Position numbers and translations under genes: made by a program. Under the pieces are notes generated by a model. That model had not been told where the DNA came from, did no database searches, and saw only the letters and a list, made by a program, of their open reading frames with translations. Shown piece after piece: positions 1 through 13,685 of a stretch of DNA of 64,000 bases (the first letter of the stretch is position 1; every line of letters starts with the position of its first letter). Origin of the DNA: Enchytraeus crypticus (taxonomy: Eukaryota > Annelida > Clitellata > Enchytraeida > Enchytraeidae); assembly GCA_905160935.1 (NCBI GenBank), contig CAJHZI010000418.1, positions 62,001 through 126,000 of the forward strand, written 5' to 3'.

Positions 1-1497
1 CCGTTAATAAAAGGCCGTTTAATGATAAGCACAGGGTAGAACATTATTACAGCACCGGCAGGTTGGGTCAAAACTCTAAGAGAGTTTTATTAAAGGAAAT
101 GAATTATGCTATACTGCAGGAAATTCGAAGCCACTGCAATGACTGATGAAAAATGTATTCATTGGAGATTACACTTGCAGACAGGTTTGAAGTAGACAAC
201 AAAGTTCTTGAATATCAAATGTATCTAATATCAAATAAAATTAAATATCATATAAAATTTTTAAAAATTGCGTTTAAGTTAAGACACCAGTATACAGAAA
301 TTTAGATATATATTTATTATCAATTGCATTCGTAACTGCAAAAGAATTGTAATCAACTTCAAATATGTAGATAATATTAACAATACAACTTATATTTTTT
401 CAGTATTTACATTTTATATCCGGGATAACAAAGAATAATTATGTATTAAATTTAAAGTTAAAGTAAGTAATACAACTATAACTACAGTTTTAGTATTTAA
501 ATTAACTATTCAAAATATTATTTGCACGACTGTTAGACGATCAGCAAGATAGGATGTAGGGTATGATATCTACGACGGAATAGTATTTAATACTTGGGCT
601 TTGTATAATTACACATTTCTGTCTCTTCTCCCCCTCTGTCAAATATTATGCATTTATGTATTTATATGAAGTCAGCCACCATGATGGCTTCATACGAAGT
701 ATATAGGAACGACTTTGACGGTCATTGCCAGGAGCTAGACTAACACGAGCTTACTCGGTGGAATTGTATTCCAGTGGTTGACGTCAAATTCATTAAATGA
801 ATTTATCCGATGGTCTGCTAATCGAGGGGTGCCTGGATAAAATTTCGGTCCTGCACTACTCCTCTAGAATCTACCAGAGATCGCAATTTTTTACCGAATC
901 CGTACATTGTGTGATTATGCAAAGCAGATGTGCTGTCGATGTATACCACTACTGGAGGCTTTTTGAATCAAAACTCTTGTCGAGATTTATCTAGAGAGAT
1001 CTGCGGATCGATGTCTTGGAATTATCTTTCGACATTTGCTTGAGATTGTGTCTTGTCTGTGTATGAAAAATTTCAATCGAAATTCGTTCATAAAAATGCA
1101 AAATCTTTTACGCAAGGCTATGGAAGTAATAAATTATTTGTCTCCTCTGTGATATCATCTGACATGCAAATTCTTGTTTAACGAGTACGACTCAAATATT
1201 AGTAATGATTTCCTCCATATGCTCTTTAATACTCCATATGCTCTTTAATTTGTTTTTTTCTTTCTGAAATTTTTGCCAATGACTTATTTGTCTAAGCGGA
1301 TTAATCTACATATGTCGCAAGCATGAAACAAAACTATTGATCACGAAATCGTAACTTGTATATTAATTAAAATGTTCTTAATAATAATTTTCATAAAAAT
1401 ATAAATGTTAGTAATAATAATATCATTATCATAAATAATGCATATTATGTTAATAATAGTCATTATAATAAAAAATATATAATTCAGTAACTGAGTG

Positions 1498-1735
1498 TCT
1501 AAATAGCGTAGGGGTAACGCCATGAAGCTTTAAATGACAAATCCTAAGGTGAAGTGAACCCTCGTGGGTTCGAATCCCGGCCGCGCTAATCTGGGAGTAA
1601 AATCTCGGACATTCACCGGACTGGTTATTCGGAAAATGGTCTAAATTTCCTAACGGATTAAAGATATGGTTTTAAAAGTGATAGATATTAGCATAGTTGA
1701 TCATTCACTATAATGCGTGTTTACTTTTTGTGCGA
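1498..1735 (+). mobile_element. SINE-B (tRNA-derived)
   Basis: Box A TAGCGTAGGGGTAACG and box B GGGTTCGAATCC; the body has GTAAAATCTCGGACATTCAC and GGTTATTCGGAAAATGG; the end is AATGCGTGTTTACTTTTTG. Confidence 0.85.
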
Positions 1736-2214
1736 AATTGACAATTCGGCTGTGTTCATCGCACAGAGTTGGCGCACAGTCGTCCAAATTGACCCTTACC
1801 AATAGCACGGCATGTAGGCACATTATACTCTCTTTGAACAGGTTTTCTGGATTTTCAAATTTGCACCGATTTTGATCTTCCTTTTGTTCACTGACTTGAA
1901 TTTGTCTCAGTAATGCTCGATGTTGCCTGGGATAGCAGTAGAAATTTAACTGACATTATGTTATTTTGTGTTATTTGGTAAAGTCAGTGAGTTTTAAACG
2001 CTATTACTGAGGTGATGCGTTCCATCACGGACAATCTGCCCAGAGAGTGAAATTCCGAGACTTCAGCAAGTCCGACAACATGAATAAGTGACTTGATTAC
2101 CTAATATTATATCATGTTGCACTAGAAATACTGTATACAAGCGTGAATTGCATATCATTACAATGCATGCATAACCTGAACTTAAGGGGATGGATTTAGC
2201 GTACTTGGTATAGA

Positions 2215-2349
2215 GCTGGTAAAGCTAATGTTAACGTCAGTTTCCTCACTCGAAAGCGATGTCAGTGACGGGCTAGCCCAGTATTTGAACCCCGCACATA
2301 CTGATCCGCGGTCGAATACCTTACCGACATCTCCACTGGCTTCAGCCGG
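2215..2349 (-). mobile_element. SINE-A (tRNA-derived)
   Basis: Minus-strand copy of the family best seen at 58873-59012. It has a box A equivalent (TGGAGATGTCGG), a box B equivalent (GGGTTCAAATAC) and the tail GTGAGGAAACTGACGTTAAC. Confidence 0.85.
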
Positions 2350-2500
2350 TATAGCATGGTATAGCATGGCCATAAAATGTTGTAAATAAACGGCAAAGTT
2401 CATCACTCCACTGAGAGGAGTGGAGAAGGTTTATTCATATCCCGATCCTAACTAAACTGTGATTCAAGGGAAGTTGAAGATTACGATGATGATGATATAG

Positions 2501-2585
2501 CATGCGCATAGTTAACGAAGCTAGGCCATGTTGATCTCGGCTAGTACGTGGATGGGCGACCGATAATGAAGACGAATGCAGACAG
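2501..2585 (+). mobile_element. 5S-rRNA-like SINE fragment
   Basis: GATCTCGGCTAGTACGTGG and ATGGGCGACC correspond to the 3' half of 5S rRNA (box C region). It is too short and altered to be a 5S gene. Confidence 0.6.
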
Positions 2586-4903
2586 GATATAACAAAAGCC
2601 TATTGGTGTTATTTGGGAATGTTATTCTTAAAGTGGCACCTATGAAGACCCAACAGCTAAAATGCAATCACATATATTTTAGTATCAAGAAAATCATAAT
2701 GACACTGTACATTATGCATAGAACGACTTGAAAATGGACATATAGGTCCGAAGGCTCTAACGGATGCCTACAAAAGCTACGATTTAATTAGGAATAGTTC
2801 ACGATACACAATTGTAAGTATTCACATGCAAAATAATGAAAAATATGAAATTAGTAGATATGACAGTAAATGGCACATGCATGTGCGAATAAAAATGAAT
2901 ATAAAAATTACAATTTTTCAATGTTAAAAATAGATTTAATGTTTCATTTATTTCAAAACTGAAAATCTAACGAAATTTTGCATTTAAAACTCCGTTTAAA
3001 AGCTTTAAAAAATTTTAAATAAAACTATATCATCAGATAAAAGTTCTATGGTTTAATAATTCTAAGAGCAAAAGTAATGCTTTCTTTCATGAATTCTTGA
3101 TGTTCGTTATTATTCGTAAGGAGGTAAAGAGGTCAGGCATTGACACCAGTGTTTGAGAGTTTGCAGCAATCTTACACATAAATTTAAAACAACAGAACAT
3201 ACAAAATACATTTACAGGCCTATGTACAGTTTGGCACACGTCAAATTTTTCCGAGTTTATTATTATTTACCACCGCTACAATTGTTCCACATTTGAGAAG
3301 ATAACAACGGCTTAAATCCTATATTACTCAAAACGAAGCAAAAGCTTTGTGCCCTTTGATATTATGAACACCCTGGTATTGCCATTTTTACATGATTTCT
3401 ATGAGAGTTCATCGTATGCAGAATGTTCATAATGAAATTGGGAAAATACATAAATATCATAGGCCTATGCACTATCAAAACATCATTTAACGTAATATTT
3501 AATAGAAATATATAATTCTAACAAAATAATATTTAATAATAAGAAATAATTAATAATAACTAATTATATTAAAATAATAATAGTAAAATATCTAAATATA
3601 TATGATACATAATTCAAAATATGTGAAACACTCGATATTTTATGAGTGAAATTGCTGAGTCACAGTCAGAAAATTACAAAAAATTATTGAAAATAGAAAA
3701 AAGTACTGAATGCCTAAAGTCTCCTTATAACAACATTGAGGGGATGTTCAGAAATTTTTATGCCGCTAATTATTAATATTACTTAACACTTTTGAATTTT
3801 TGTAGTATTTTAATTCAGTTTTAAAATTATTATCCAAATTTTTTCAAATATTTTTAATAATCTTTTTTTATAATACTTTTTCATTTTACCATTCTCTGAT
3901 CTAAATACGAATTAAAATAAAATTCTGTTCAAGGCCTTCGACTCTATTATTTACTGTGTTCTGTCTCGTTGTATGCGCTTTGTGTATATTTTGATTCAGT
4001 TACAAATAAATGATAATGATTATCTCTTCTCTCACTCTTAAGCGCATATATTTGAAGTCACATTTATGTATATCATTTTATTTTTTGCATTATGTTATTT
4101 GCTAATTCTATTCTAGAATATCTTGGAAAATATTTGTAGAAGAACTTTAGTAAGATTAAATACTTGAGATATTTTGATATATTTATTGAAATGAAAAGTT
4201 TTGCTTAGTCATTGCCTATATTCTAGTATTTACTGATATTACTTTAATTTTATGACTGTTCATCTAAACTACATGTAGGCTAATTTTAACCTAATCTTAT
4301 CTTGTTTTATTTACCAAGTGAACTTCATCACGAATTGAATATTACTAGACCCAAAAGCGCAAAAAGTAAGTGACTGAAATAGCATCAAACTTTATTTAGG
4401 AACAAAACTGAACTGTGCCACAGTTTTGAATAAATATTACAAATTGAATGTCAACAATATATACCAAATTTTAATGCATACCAATATATAATAAAAAGCG
4501 AAAGTTCCAAATTTTAGACAACCCGTAATAAGACTTATTCAAATAGAGCTCAATCTTAATGCAGAAATGTTGAGCTAGTAAGCTCCTTGATCTACATCGT
4601 CCAATCCAATCCATAATACTCCGTCACGACATGGCCTCACCAGACGAATCTACTTCTACAGATTTCTAGGTTAATCAAACAGCGGAAATCGGCAGTCTTA
4701 ACGTTTACTCAATTCACTAACTTAGAATTCTTTAAGCAGGTTAGTTTTTCTTGCTTTCTAGAATACGGAATCTTCAAAAAGGAAACAAAAATTTAAGTTT
4801 TGGCACCTACCACCTGGAGATCAGATGTTGAAAGGCGAATGAAAAGTGAACGATCCTCAGCTATAGTGCCCAACCCGGCTGGGTTATGATGATAATGTCA
4901 AAA

Positions 4904-4985
4904 AGCTGGCAAAGCCAATGTTAACGTCAGTTTCCTTACTCGAAAGCGATGTCAGTGACGATTTAACCTCCGCACATACTGTTTC
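4904..4985 (-). mobile_element. SINE-A, 5'-truncated
   Basis: Retains the tail (GTAAGGAAACTGACGTTAAC) and part of the body; the tRNA-like box A half is missing. Confidence 0.8.
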
Positions 4986-5325
4986 AAGAGAAACAAAAGT
5001 TATTGTTGCACATAGCTACTGTATTCAATGGTAACAACTGGTACTACGGAGTCAAAACTCAAACCGACCAGTAAACACTGATCAAATAAACGGTGCATAT
5101 CCCATTTGCGTAAAAATAATTCAAAAATGAGAAATTATAGGAAGAAGAGTGTAGATGTTATTCGTCACTCTTGAACTAGTCACCAAATGGAAAAAGAGAG
5201 AAGAGAAACAGAAAAGATAATCCTTTAACTGCCTGTGAAGCTGCTCTTAATAAGCTAAGGCTAATGTCAGCAATTTAAGAAAGACACGACAGGCTGTGAA
5301 AGCAGGATCAGAATATCAGTAACAG

Positions 5326-5434
5326 TGACGTCATGTGTTTCTCCAACTTCCTCAGCTAGTAGTGACGTCATGTGTTTCTCAAACTTCCTCAGCTAGTAAT
5401 GACGTCATGTGTTTCTCCACCTTCCTCAGCCAAT
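5326..5434 (+). repeat. 37-bp minisatellite, three copies, each with a CRE
   Basis: Copies start at 5326, 5363 and 5400, each with TGACGTCATGTGTTTCTC and CTTCCTCAGC. TGACGTCA is the full palindromic CREB/ATF site. Confidence 0.9.
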
Positions 5435-6884
5435 GGAAAATTATGAAAGAACAAGTCTCTACCACTTCTGAACATATCGATGAATTTATTTTGATTTAAA
5501 TTTTTGTACAGATTACTAATAGAATAATAATTGCTAATTAACGGGCAAGGAATGTCTTCCAATATACATTGTGCGCATAATAAGTCATAGCGTTAGTTTT
5601 AGAAAAATAAATGTTAATAGTTTGCTTAAATGTTATTTAATATACGTTGCATTTTCAGGATGTTACATTTATATTGTATCTCAAGCTTTGCAACGTAGCC
5701 AATATTAACTTTTTAAACTACTCTGTAACTACTGCACGCTGAAGTTAGCTTGACGAAGAAACTTTACTATAACTCAAGTCGATATATGTACATGTAAGCA
5801 AAACTTCAGGTGGTTAGGAATAATAATTACTGATTTTACTTATAAATTTTAAGTGGATTGAATTTGAACGGCAACAGCGTCATAATCGAAATTTTACTCA
5901 AATGATATTCGTTTTTGCCACTGTGTCAAATTTTAGGCGAATTATTCATCAATTTAGAGCCTCAATTTGAATTTCCATTTTATAGTGAGAAATTTTCCTT
6001 ATTTTACAATTATTCCAGCAGGTCTACTCAATCCGAAAAGCTTCTTTCTATTTTATTCGCCTACAAATTGCGGTTCAGTTGCACATCCGGTTGAATAACC
6101 TCTTCCAATCATTGAAGAGTGGGCTGGTTTGCTTAGACTGCATCTCACTTCACGCCACTTCACTTGAACATAAGATCTTCAAACGTAACCACAACAACTG
6201 ACTCTTGTTACTAAGTTCGTATAACCACATGAACAGAGTATCTGCTATCCAATCATCATATCAAATAATATGCAATCTTCAGTTAAGACCTCTTCAAATA
6301 AAATTTTCTTTATTCCACAGTATCTTTACCTGTATCATTATTATTTGAATTTATAGCTTTCATAATTTTATAATCACATACACATGCTCATTGAACTGAT
6401 AACCATTGAGAAACTATTAGCGTTATAAAAGATTTTAATATATTGCTTTCATGGAGTTCCATGTTAAAAAAATTAATATATAATTCAAAGGTGAAAAACC
6501 TATAGAATTTCAACAATTGCTGCAGAAAGCGCAACTCTAACTGTCCAGAACTAGTAAAAACACAGCAGTAATCTTCATTGTTCTAAGATATCTAAAAAGT
6601 TAATTTATTATTTTATAACAAAATATAAAAACAGCATCTAATTGATACTTGAAAATGATTGTCTATGTCTATTGTATGTTTGCAGGTGTACAATGTCTTC
6701 AAGTCAGTAGAACCTCTGATCGTTCAGGGGTTATCTACTAATATTAGTACGGCCTGTAGGCCTACTACTGTTTGAATCCGGTTTCAATTTTAGTGCTGTA
6801 CTAATCTTTAGTTTCTGCTTTAATTAGTCCGCAATATTTAGCTCTTTACAATTCAATGCTATTTTCATTATCTATGTTTATTAT

Positions 6885-7055
6885 CTCCAATTTTTCTACG
6901 ATCTTATGTTTCTATGTTGCTATGTTTCTGTGTTTACGGTAGTCAGCTAGATAGAGCTCAATTGTGCTCTTTCTGACGGCCGTTTTATTTGTATTCTGTC
7001 TAGTTGTATGCACTTTGTGGATGTTTTGATTCAGTTACAAATAAATGATCATGGT
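6885..7055 (+). repeat. dispersed repeat F
   Basis: CGGTAGTCAGCTAGATAGAG and TTGATTCAGTTACAAATAAA recur: the first in reverse at 14930-14990, the second at 3945-4030 in the same orientation. This is a transposon-derived family that I do not recognise. Confidence 0.55.
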
Positions 7056-7711
7056 TCTCTCTCTATTTCGGTAAGTTATGGATGAATGATGGTCTGTAGT
7101 CCGATATACATTCGATGACATTTTGTAGGAATTCCCCCGTTTTATGCCTAGAATATTACAGAATTGACCACTATTGACTGCCAATGTCGTTAGATGCAAA
7201 AAGCAATAACTGAGGGAGACAACGGGAAATCAATTCAGAGCCATATTTTCGCCAAATCGTACGATAGCAGTAGAATAACAGGCTACATAAAGTATGGATA
7301 AGGTGAAGCCTTTTATGAAGGCAGGAATTTATTGATTGAGGGCGAAACGAAACTTTGAGTATTAATATGTACAATGGGTAGGCCAATTGACAGAATAGTA
7401 GAGAAATATACATGTAGTAGGAAAGTCCCCAGTTATCAAATATATAATTTCATACATGATAACTTAGGGCCATTCTTATTAAGTCAGGATCGAAGAGTCG
7501 ATTAAATCCAAAACTTACAAGCCGGAAATAACATGTTCCATGCACGAGGGTCCATAATAATTCATTGTGAGAATAGTCTTAAGAGAATATGTCTAAACAT
7601 GTAATGTCTAATGATAGAATTTGGAAGGTTTTCAAATATTGAATTGTGCGTATAGCTACAATCATAATGATCTTAGAAAAACAGCTATTTAGTAGTAAAA
7701 TATTTTAGTAT

Positions 7712-7818
7712 AATACTATAGTCTATTTAGTCTAATACTTTAGTCTAATACTTTAGTCTAATATTTTAGTCTAATACTTTAGTCTAATACTTTAGTCTAA
7801 TATTTTAGTTTAATACCA
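7712..7818 (+). repeat. 13-bp minisatellite
   Basis: About eight copies of CTTTAGTCTAATA, alternating with a TTTTAG variant. Confidence 0.9.
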
Positions 7819-7974
7819 ATAATTCTATTAGTAGTCTAATGACATAACAAAAATTAACTTCCGTTAACATAGAACCGCATGTCGAAAACTCAGATCAAGA
7901 GATTTATTATTTAATTTAAATTAATTTATACGATCGTTCGCAATAGAGTAAAATCATTATGCTAGTGGGTCATT

Positions 7975-8185
7975 GAACATTATGAAGTCAGTATCTCTCT
8001 TAGTGCACTGCCTACTGGCAGGTCTATGGTATATAGCGCATCCATGTTTCTCAACACATGAGTGAATTTTTAAATCATCTAACGTTACAAATCTCAACCT
8101 GCCTCTGCTTCTATTTCCTTTCATTCTGCCTTTCAATAATCTCTTTTGGTAGACTTTCCCCCTTAGAATGTGTCCTAGTATAGTA
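7975..8185 (-). mobile_element. RTE-like LINE 3' fragment
   Basis: The reverse complement gives GHILRGKVYQKRLLKGRMKG, then the CCAGTAGGCAGTGCACTAAGAG terminal block, matching 35115-35230 and 38995-39045. Confidence 0.8.
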
Positions 8186-8445
8186 TGAAAAAAAGAAAAA
8201 AGGAAACACGCATTATAGTGAAATGATCAACAATGTCGATATCTATCACTTTTTAACACCACATGTTTAAACAGTTAGGCAAATTAGTCCATTTTCCGAA
8301 TAGCCAGTTAAGTGAATGTCCGAGGTTTTACTCTCAGAACAGCGCGGCCGGGATTCGAACCCTCGAGGATTCAACTCACCTCAAAATATGTCATTTAAAA
8401 TTTCATGACGTAACCTCTACGCTGTTAAGACATTCTAAGTCAGAA
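8186..8445 (-). mobile_element. SINE-B
   Basis: Reverse copy containing CGGCCGGGATTCGAACCC (box B complement), GAATGTCCGAGG and AACACGCATTATAGTGAAAT. It adjoins a reverse RTE-like LINE tail. Confidence 0.85.
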
Positions 8446-9127
8446 AATCGCACAGAAATTCATAAACAAAATAAGAAATGAACTGATGGGTTATTGATTT
8501 TTGCAGCGTCACTTTAAAGAGCCATTCAGTGCAGTGACTTTCACCAGGAGACACTGCGAGGTGGATATAAAGTGTCAATGGAAAACGTGTGGACATTGAC
8601 GTGAATGATATTTACAGTTTTGAAAAAATAAAGAAAACATTTGTGATGAAAGAATAAAAAACAAGTGGCGAAGGACACTCTGTTTACTTAACTCTTCATT
8701 GTTGAGCTACTCTGTTGGTGCACAGGGCAATGCTAGAATTGCATTTAGTGATTGATTGATTGAAGGTTTGTTTCATTGATTAATATACTACTTAGAAGGT
8801 CCCCAAGTATCAACTAAGGTCGGTTAAAGTGAGTGGGAAAATCTACCAGGGGGTTGTCATGAGCCTAGGTAGCGTGAGACTGAGAATTAAACAGTGCTGT
8901 AATTATGAATATAAAAAGTAATTGTCAGAAAGAAAAGTATGAAAAAACAAAAGGATGGAAAGATGATGGCGGTAACCTGTGATAAATACATTGAGTGACT
9001 GACGTGAGCTGTAAATATTGCTATTACGATACATAAAGTAAAATCAAGGATATAACGTTGAATTGGAAGAGGCTAGATTTTGTAATCTGAACGGAAATCA
9101 GAAAACGAACTCAAAATAACAAAATAA

Positions 9128-9205
9128 TAGAGAGAGAGAGACAGACAGACAGACAGAGAGAGAGAGAGAGAGAGACAGAGAGAGAGATGGAGAGAGAGAG
9201 AGAGA
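9128..9205 (+). repeat. (GA)n / GACA microsatellite
   Basis: GAGAGAGACAGACAGACAG-type purine-rich tract. Confidence 0.95.
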
Positions 9206-9896
9206 ATGTAAGAGTTAGACCAGAAAGAATGCAACTAGAGAGTAACATAAATAAATTTCAAGGAGGATAAAGTAATCGACGAGGAAGATGCCGAGATAGA
9301 GGAAATAGGAAATATATTGAAAGATTTTGTAAGTCCATTGAAATCACTGAATACAGCTACCATCGAGATCGTGACAGAGAGAGAGATAAACCAGCTATAC
9401 CCAGTTGCAGTTTAACGGATCCAATAGAGAACTACCTACATGTATAGCGAAAATCTTTAACAGGTAGCTGTTGGAGAGACAATAAGACACTGTAGAGGCA
9501 TGTTTTGTGATATAACCTGCCTGTAAATCAGCATCACAAATAGAATAAATTGGAACACAAGTCCCAGCAAGCATGTATTGATTTAGTATAACAGTGATAA
9601 TGCTTGATGCTTTAGAAATTTGTACTGTATTAGTTAAACTCTATATTATTTGAAAATGAAGATTAAAGGATGCGTTATTTTTCTAGAAAATTAATATTCT
9701 ATATGGCTCTAGCGGAATATTCAAACCTCACAGCTCATTGCTCTTTCTACTAATAGTCTAAGTACTCCGCTTTAAACGAGAATTTCCTGTCGACATTATC
9801 TGGTCAGAGTGAGTATCTGCGACATAATTTTGTAGAGAATTTGTAAGTTTATCTTGCATGACATGTAATTTAGTACTGAGCAATTAGACTGATATT

Positions 9897-10018
9897 ATAG
9901 AATAGAATGGAATAGAATAGAATAGAATAGAATGAAATGGAATAGAATAGAATAGATTTGAATAGAATAGAATAGAATGGAATAGAATAGAATAGACTGG
10001 AATGGAATAGAATAGAAA
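9897..10018 (+). repeat. (TAGAA)n microsatellite
   Basis: Pentanucleotide AATAG repeated with TGGAA variants. Confidence 0.95.
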
Positions 10019-11825
10019 TTTTATTTCGCTGTATTCAAATTGCTGTTATTAGCCAGAAGACGTAAAAGGGACAATAAAGGTGTGAAATTCTAACGTATAC
10101 TCCATTAAAATACAGTAACACAGCGTTTGCAATGTAAATCAAATGTTATAGAATTACATACATGGTCATATATATATGTATTTAAGCATACTTGCACACA
10201 CATTCATATGCTTAACTTAAAGGTTGCTAAGCACATGTTTTACAAGGGCATTATACACACTAGGGTTAATTAACAGAATATTTACAAATAATGATAGTGA
10301 AGTTTTTTGTACATATTTTGCTTAAATATTTAATTAGAATAATGTGTAAGCGATGAATTTAGATGTTAGAATTTAAGTTTAGCTCTTTATTATTTTATTT
10401 TAGTTACTAAAAATACATGTAGTATTTTAAATTATAGTTAGAGCAAATGTGGAAAGCTGCCTAAATATTTCAGAGAATTCTTGGACCATTACAATGTCTG
10501 GACAAGCATATTTTGCCTTTATGAACTTAATTTTCTTCGAAAAGTTTAACAGCTGAGTTTAATAAATAAGGTTTCTTGTCAAATGCTTATATTCTTACAG
10601 CGTTAAATATTGTGTCGTGGCAAATTTCCGTTAAAGTAGGCCTAGACTAATAGAAGATTAAAATATAATTATTATAATTTTAAGAAAATATCTTAATTAT
10701 AAAATTGCAATTATAATAGGAGATTATTTTAAAGTAGGCCTATAACAATAGCGAGGGTTAGAGAGAAGGTTAACTTACAGTTTTGCGTAATTAATCATAG
10801 CATTTTTAAATATTATCTACATAGCTATTCTCTAGAAATTAAGTAAACCAATTCGTTGACGTGTATTACGTCGATGAATCTGTTGAACTTTTGGTCTGAA
10901 TGTCAAGGAGTTTCGATTTAATTGATAGATAGGTTAGTGAAGTGGCTTCTAATCCACAGTGAGTGATAAATGACAAACCTTATCTTAATTAAGACTAATA
11001 TTAGTTTAACCCGTAAACACAAAATGAAACTGAAGAACATCTTGTAGAGTTAGACTTACCCTGAAACTATAAGGTTTACGACCAGCTTTGAATGATTACT
11101 CTAGTTTTTCATTAAAAAATACATATTTGCAAGGACTTTTTTTCGAAACAAAGCAATTTGTACATTTCAGAAACATTGTTTCCGCAAGATTTAAATGTTG
11201 CGGAATATGTAAAGTAATGCCTCTTTTGTTTATGATTGAAAGCACAAATTATTCGGTGGGTTAAAGAATCTAGCGAAGCAAAACAAGTTAAATCAATAAT
11301 TCACTAAGTGCAATGTTTCATCCTTTATGCTCGACTAAAGTTGCAAATTGTAAGAGAATTTGAAATCGGCATTTAATTTCTCAGAAGTATTCTGTCAATG
11401 TGGGACTTGATTCTGCATTTAGTCGCACGTGTGTGGCTTCCACGATTAACTCAGATTAATCGGATTCTGATCAGGATCGATGCAGCCGAGTCGTCAGACC
11501 CATTACTTCATTTAGTCTAGACGAGCTGGACCCATTACTTCATTTAGTCGAGACGATCAGTTGTCGTCAACAGTTCTATGTTGTTGTAAGTGCTTTCCTA
11601 GACGCTCAGTTAAGTTACAACAATGTTCATATAAGACAGACCTAAATAGTGTAGCGAAAAATTATGTTGTTTTGTATGTGTTGGTAAGAATTTGTTTAGG
11701 TAGGTCAATTAATTATCAAGGTTTGTATTTTTTCCTTTACAGTTTTTGTATGATAAGATATGAAATTACAACTAGACCGGTGTTACACGTCTTCACGAGT
11801 TCTTTGCGTAGGGCACCAGTTTTTT

Positions 11826-11983
11826 CGAGCTTTGACTTAGGGCACTTTCCACAATGTGAAATTATGCATCACATTGTGGAAGAGTGCCCTACTTCAGAGC
11901 TCGATGGTGGTTTGGCTCGTCTAAACACTGTTGATGAGGTTACTAAACTGTGGTTGAATGTGTGTGACATACACAAAGAATAA
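11826..11983 (+). mobile_element. C-terminal fragment of another LINE reverse transcriptase
   Basis: The end of an open frame reads MHHIVEECPTSELDGGLARL, then NTVDEVTKLWLNVCDIHKE and a stop. The MHHIVEECP..GGL.R.L..VD..WL block is the usual C-terminus of Jockey/RTE-type retrotransposons. The N-terminal 80 codons of the frame (11561-11800) are not recognisably part of it. Confidence 0.75.
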
Positions 11984-12575
11984 GAACATGAGTTCTTGAA
12001 TCAATCATGGTTCAATAATAAAGTTACGTTAAATAGTTATATGAAAATAATATACAATCTTTAGTCTTATGAAAGTTGTCAAATTTAAAGACATTAAATG
12101 ATTATAGGTTTATGTATGAGATTGCCGTCAATTAAAAAAAATTGCGAAACGTTAATTTCACGTTGATAATAGTATCGGGATTTTTAGAGGTAGAACTAGA
12201 GATATTAAGACGTAAAAGCTAAATAATTATCAAACAAGCAATTGTTTATCAAATGTGCAAGCGAATAAGTATTTACAGTCTACTGTCTCGCCTATTATTC
12301 TCCTAGAATCGACAAGCTCAAGTCATAGATGCTTCTTATTTCACGTTTTAAAGTATAGCTATATATCAAATCGATCTCCTTAAATTCACTATGCATGTTT
12401 TTGGATCTGTAGTTTCATGTTTACTTCTTCTGTTGAACTGTTTGGTTGCGTTTGTTTGGATTAAATAAAGCGTTCTGGAAATAATAATAATAAAAGTTAA
12501 AAAACGCCATGCAGATTGGACTAGATTTTGAATCTTCATTAGCCTTAAATATCTTCTCGTCATTCATCTAAAAGC

Positions 12576-12704
12576 AAAAGCTAATGTTACCGTCAGTTTC
12601 CTAACTCGAAAGCGATGTCAGTGGCAGGAGAGCCCAGGATTTGAACCCCGGACATACTTATCCGCGGTCGAATAACTTACCGACATCGCTACTGGCTCCA
12701 GTCA
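12576..12704 (-). mobile_element. SINE-A
   Basis: Near full length on the minus strand, with AGTAGCGATGTCGG (box A region), GGGTTCAAATCC and GAGTTAGGAAACTGACGG. Confidence 0.85.
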
Positions 12705-13031
12705 ATAATTTAAGCCTACTCCAAACCGTCACACAAAACTTTGCCTCATATCCATATATAGATCAGCGAAAATAGGAGAGCAATCTGAAAAATCCTTTGC
12801 AAATGCCAAATTAATGGTTCGTCATTTTAAATTTAGAATTTAAAAGTTTAATACTGTTTTGACGTTCGACAATCAAATTTCTAGACATACTAAAAAGAGA
12901 CTTTGTGGTCGCTTACGAGACCATTCTTAACCCAAAAGTTTAAGATAATTACTTTTCGATGTAGTTGTGTGTAATTTTGTGAGTTTTAATTAAAGTCTTT
13001 ATAAATGGGTACCTTGTGATAATCTGAAATC

Positions 13032-13083
13032 ATCCATTGCCATATTACAAGGAACAGGATATTAAATTCTTATTGATTGATTA
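13032..13083 (+). mobile_element. short LINE tail variant (TTGATTGATT end)
   Basis: GGAACAGGATATTAAATTC followed by TTATTGATTGATT aligns with the tail at 27965-28005. Confidence 0.5.
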
Positions 13084-13639
13084 GGTGAGTGAGTGTGGAA
13101 ATCGATGTTAATTGATTGATAAAGTATGCTATCCTAATATTTAAAAAGGGCTCTTTTGAATTTTTATAGGCTAAAATTTCTTGTTTATAAATGTAAAGAT
13201 CTAGAAGTGCAAGAATTTTATGCAATGTACATGTAATATCTGCTGCCTGTACAATACAGTGTTTATACAATTCATGTTTATTTTTGAAAACTGCTGCTAC
13301 ATAACATTATGCTCGCAGCATACTCTTGCGCCCTGTAAAAAGCAATTCATCGACAGTCGCATTGTTTTCATTAATTTTATTCTAAAGTAAATCATTTAAT
13401 CAAAAATCATCAGTAGCATATAAAAATGAAGCATTTTAGTTGTTGATTTCTTATTGCTTCCTTATTCACTGCTTAGTCGCCTTTCTTGTACATGAGGTAT
13501 ACGTCAAGTCTGATATTCTGAGAACTTTATCCAACAGAATCAGTTTTTGTAAAGAAAACCTTTTTTGTGTCATTACATCCAATTAATCCTAACTGTAACC
13601 ATTTCTTCTATCATGATTTTGTACTTTAATTTCAACATC

Positions 13640-13654
13640 ATTTCGTATTTTTAG
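13640..13654 (+). other. possible 5'UTR splice acceptor, GPCR gene 1
   Basis: A pyrimidine-rich stretch ending TTTTTAG lies 31 bp before the ATG. It is a guess from sequence shape only; no first exon was found. Confidence 0.3.
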
Positions 13655-13685
13655 AAATACATTTGACAAGCAATTTCCTCACATA

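Larger units (their letters stand above)
1..13685. other. gene-free upstream region
   Basis: No supportable host gene. Short frames such as 797-994, 7171-7413 and 8263-8481 lack family motifs or lie in repeats. Contents I can support are SINE copies, LINE 3' scraps, a CRE minisatellite, simple repeats and AT-rich filler. A palindromic CRE (TGACGTCA) also occurs at 779-786. Confidence 0.6.

Noticed and set aside
797-994. 65-codon frame near the start of the window
   Set aside because: No motif, no splice or start support; length is expected by chance.
11561-11825. N-terminal part of the 140-codon frame as a host gene
   Set aside because: Only the C-terminal 50 codons match anything, and that is a LINE; the rest looks like chance extension.
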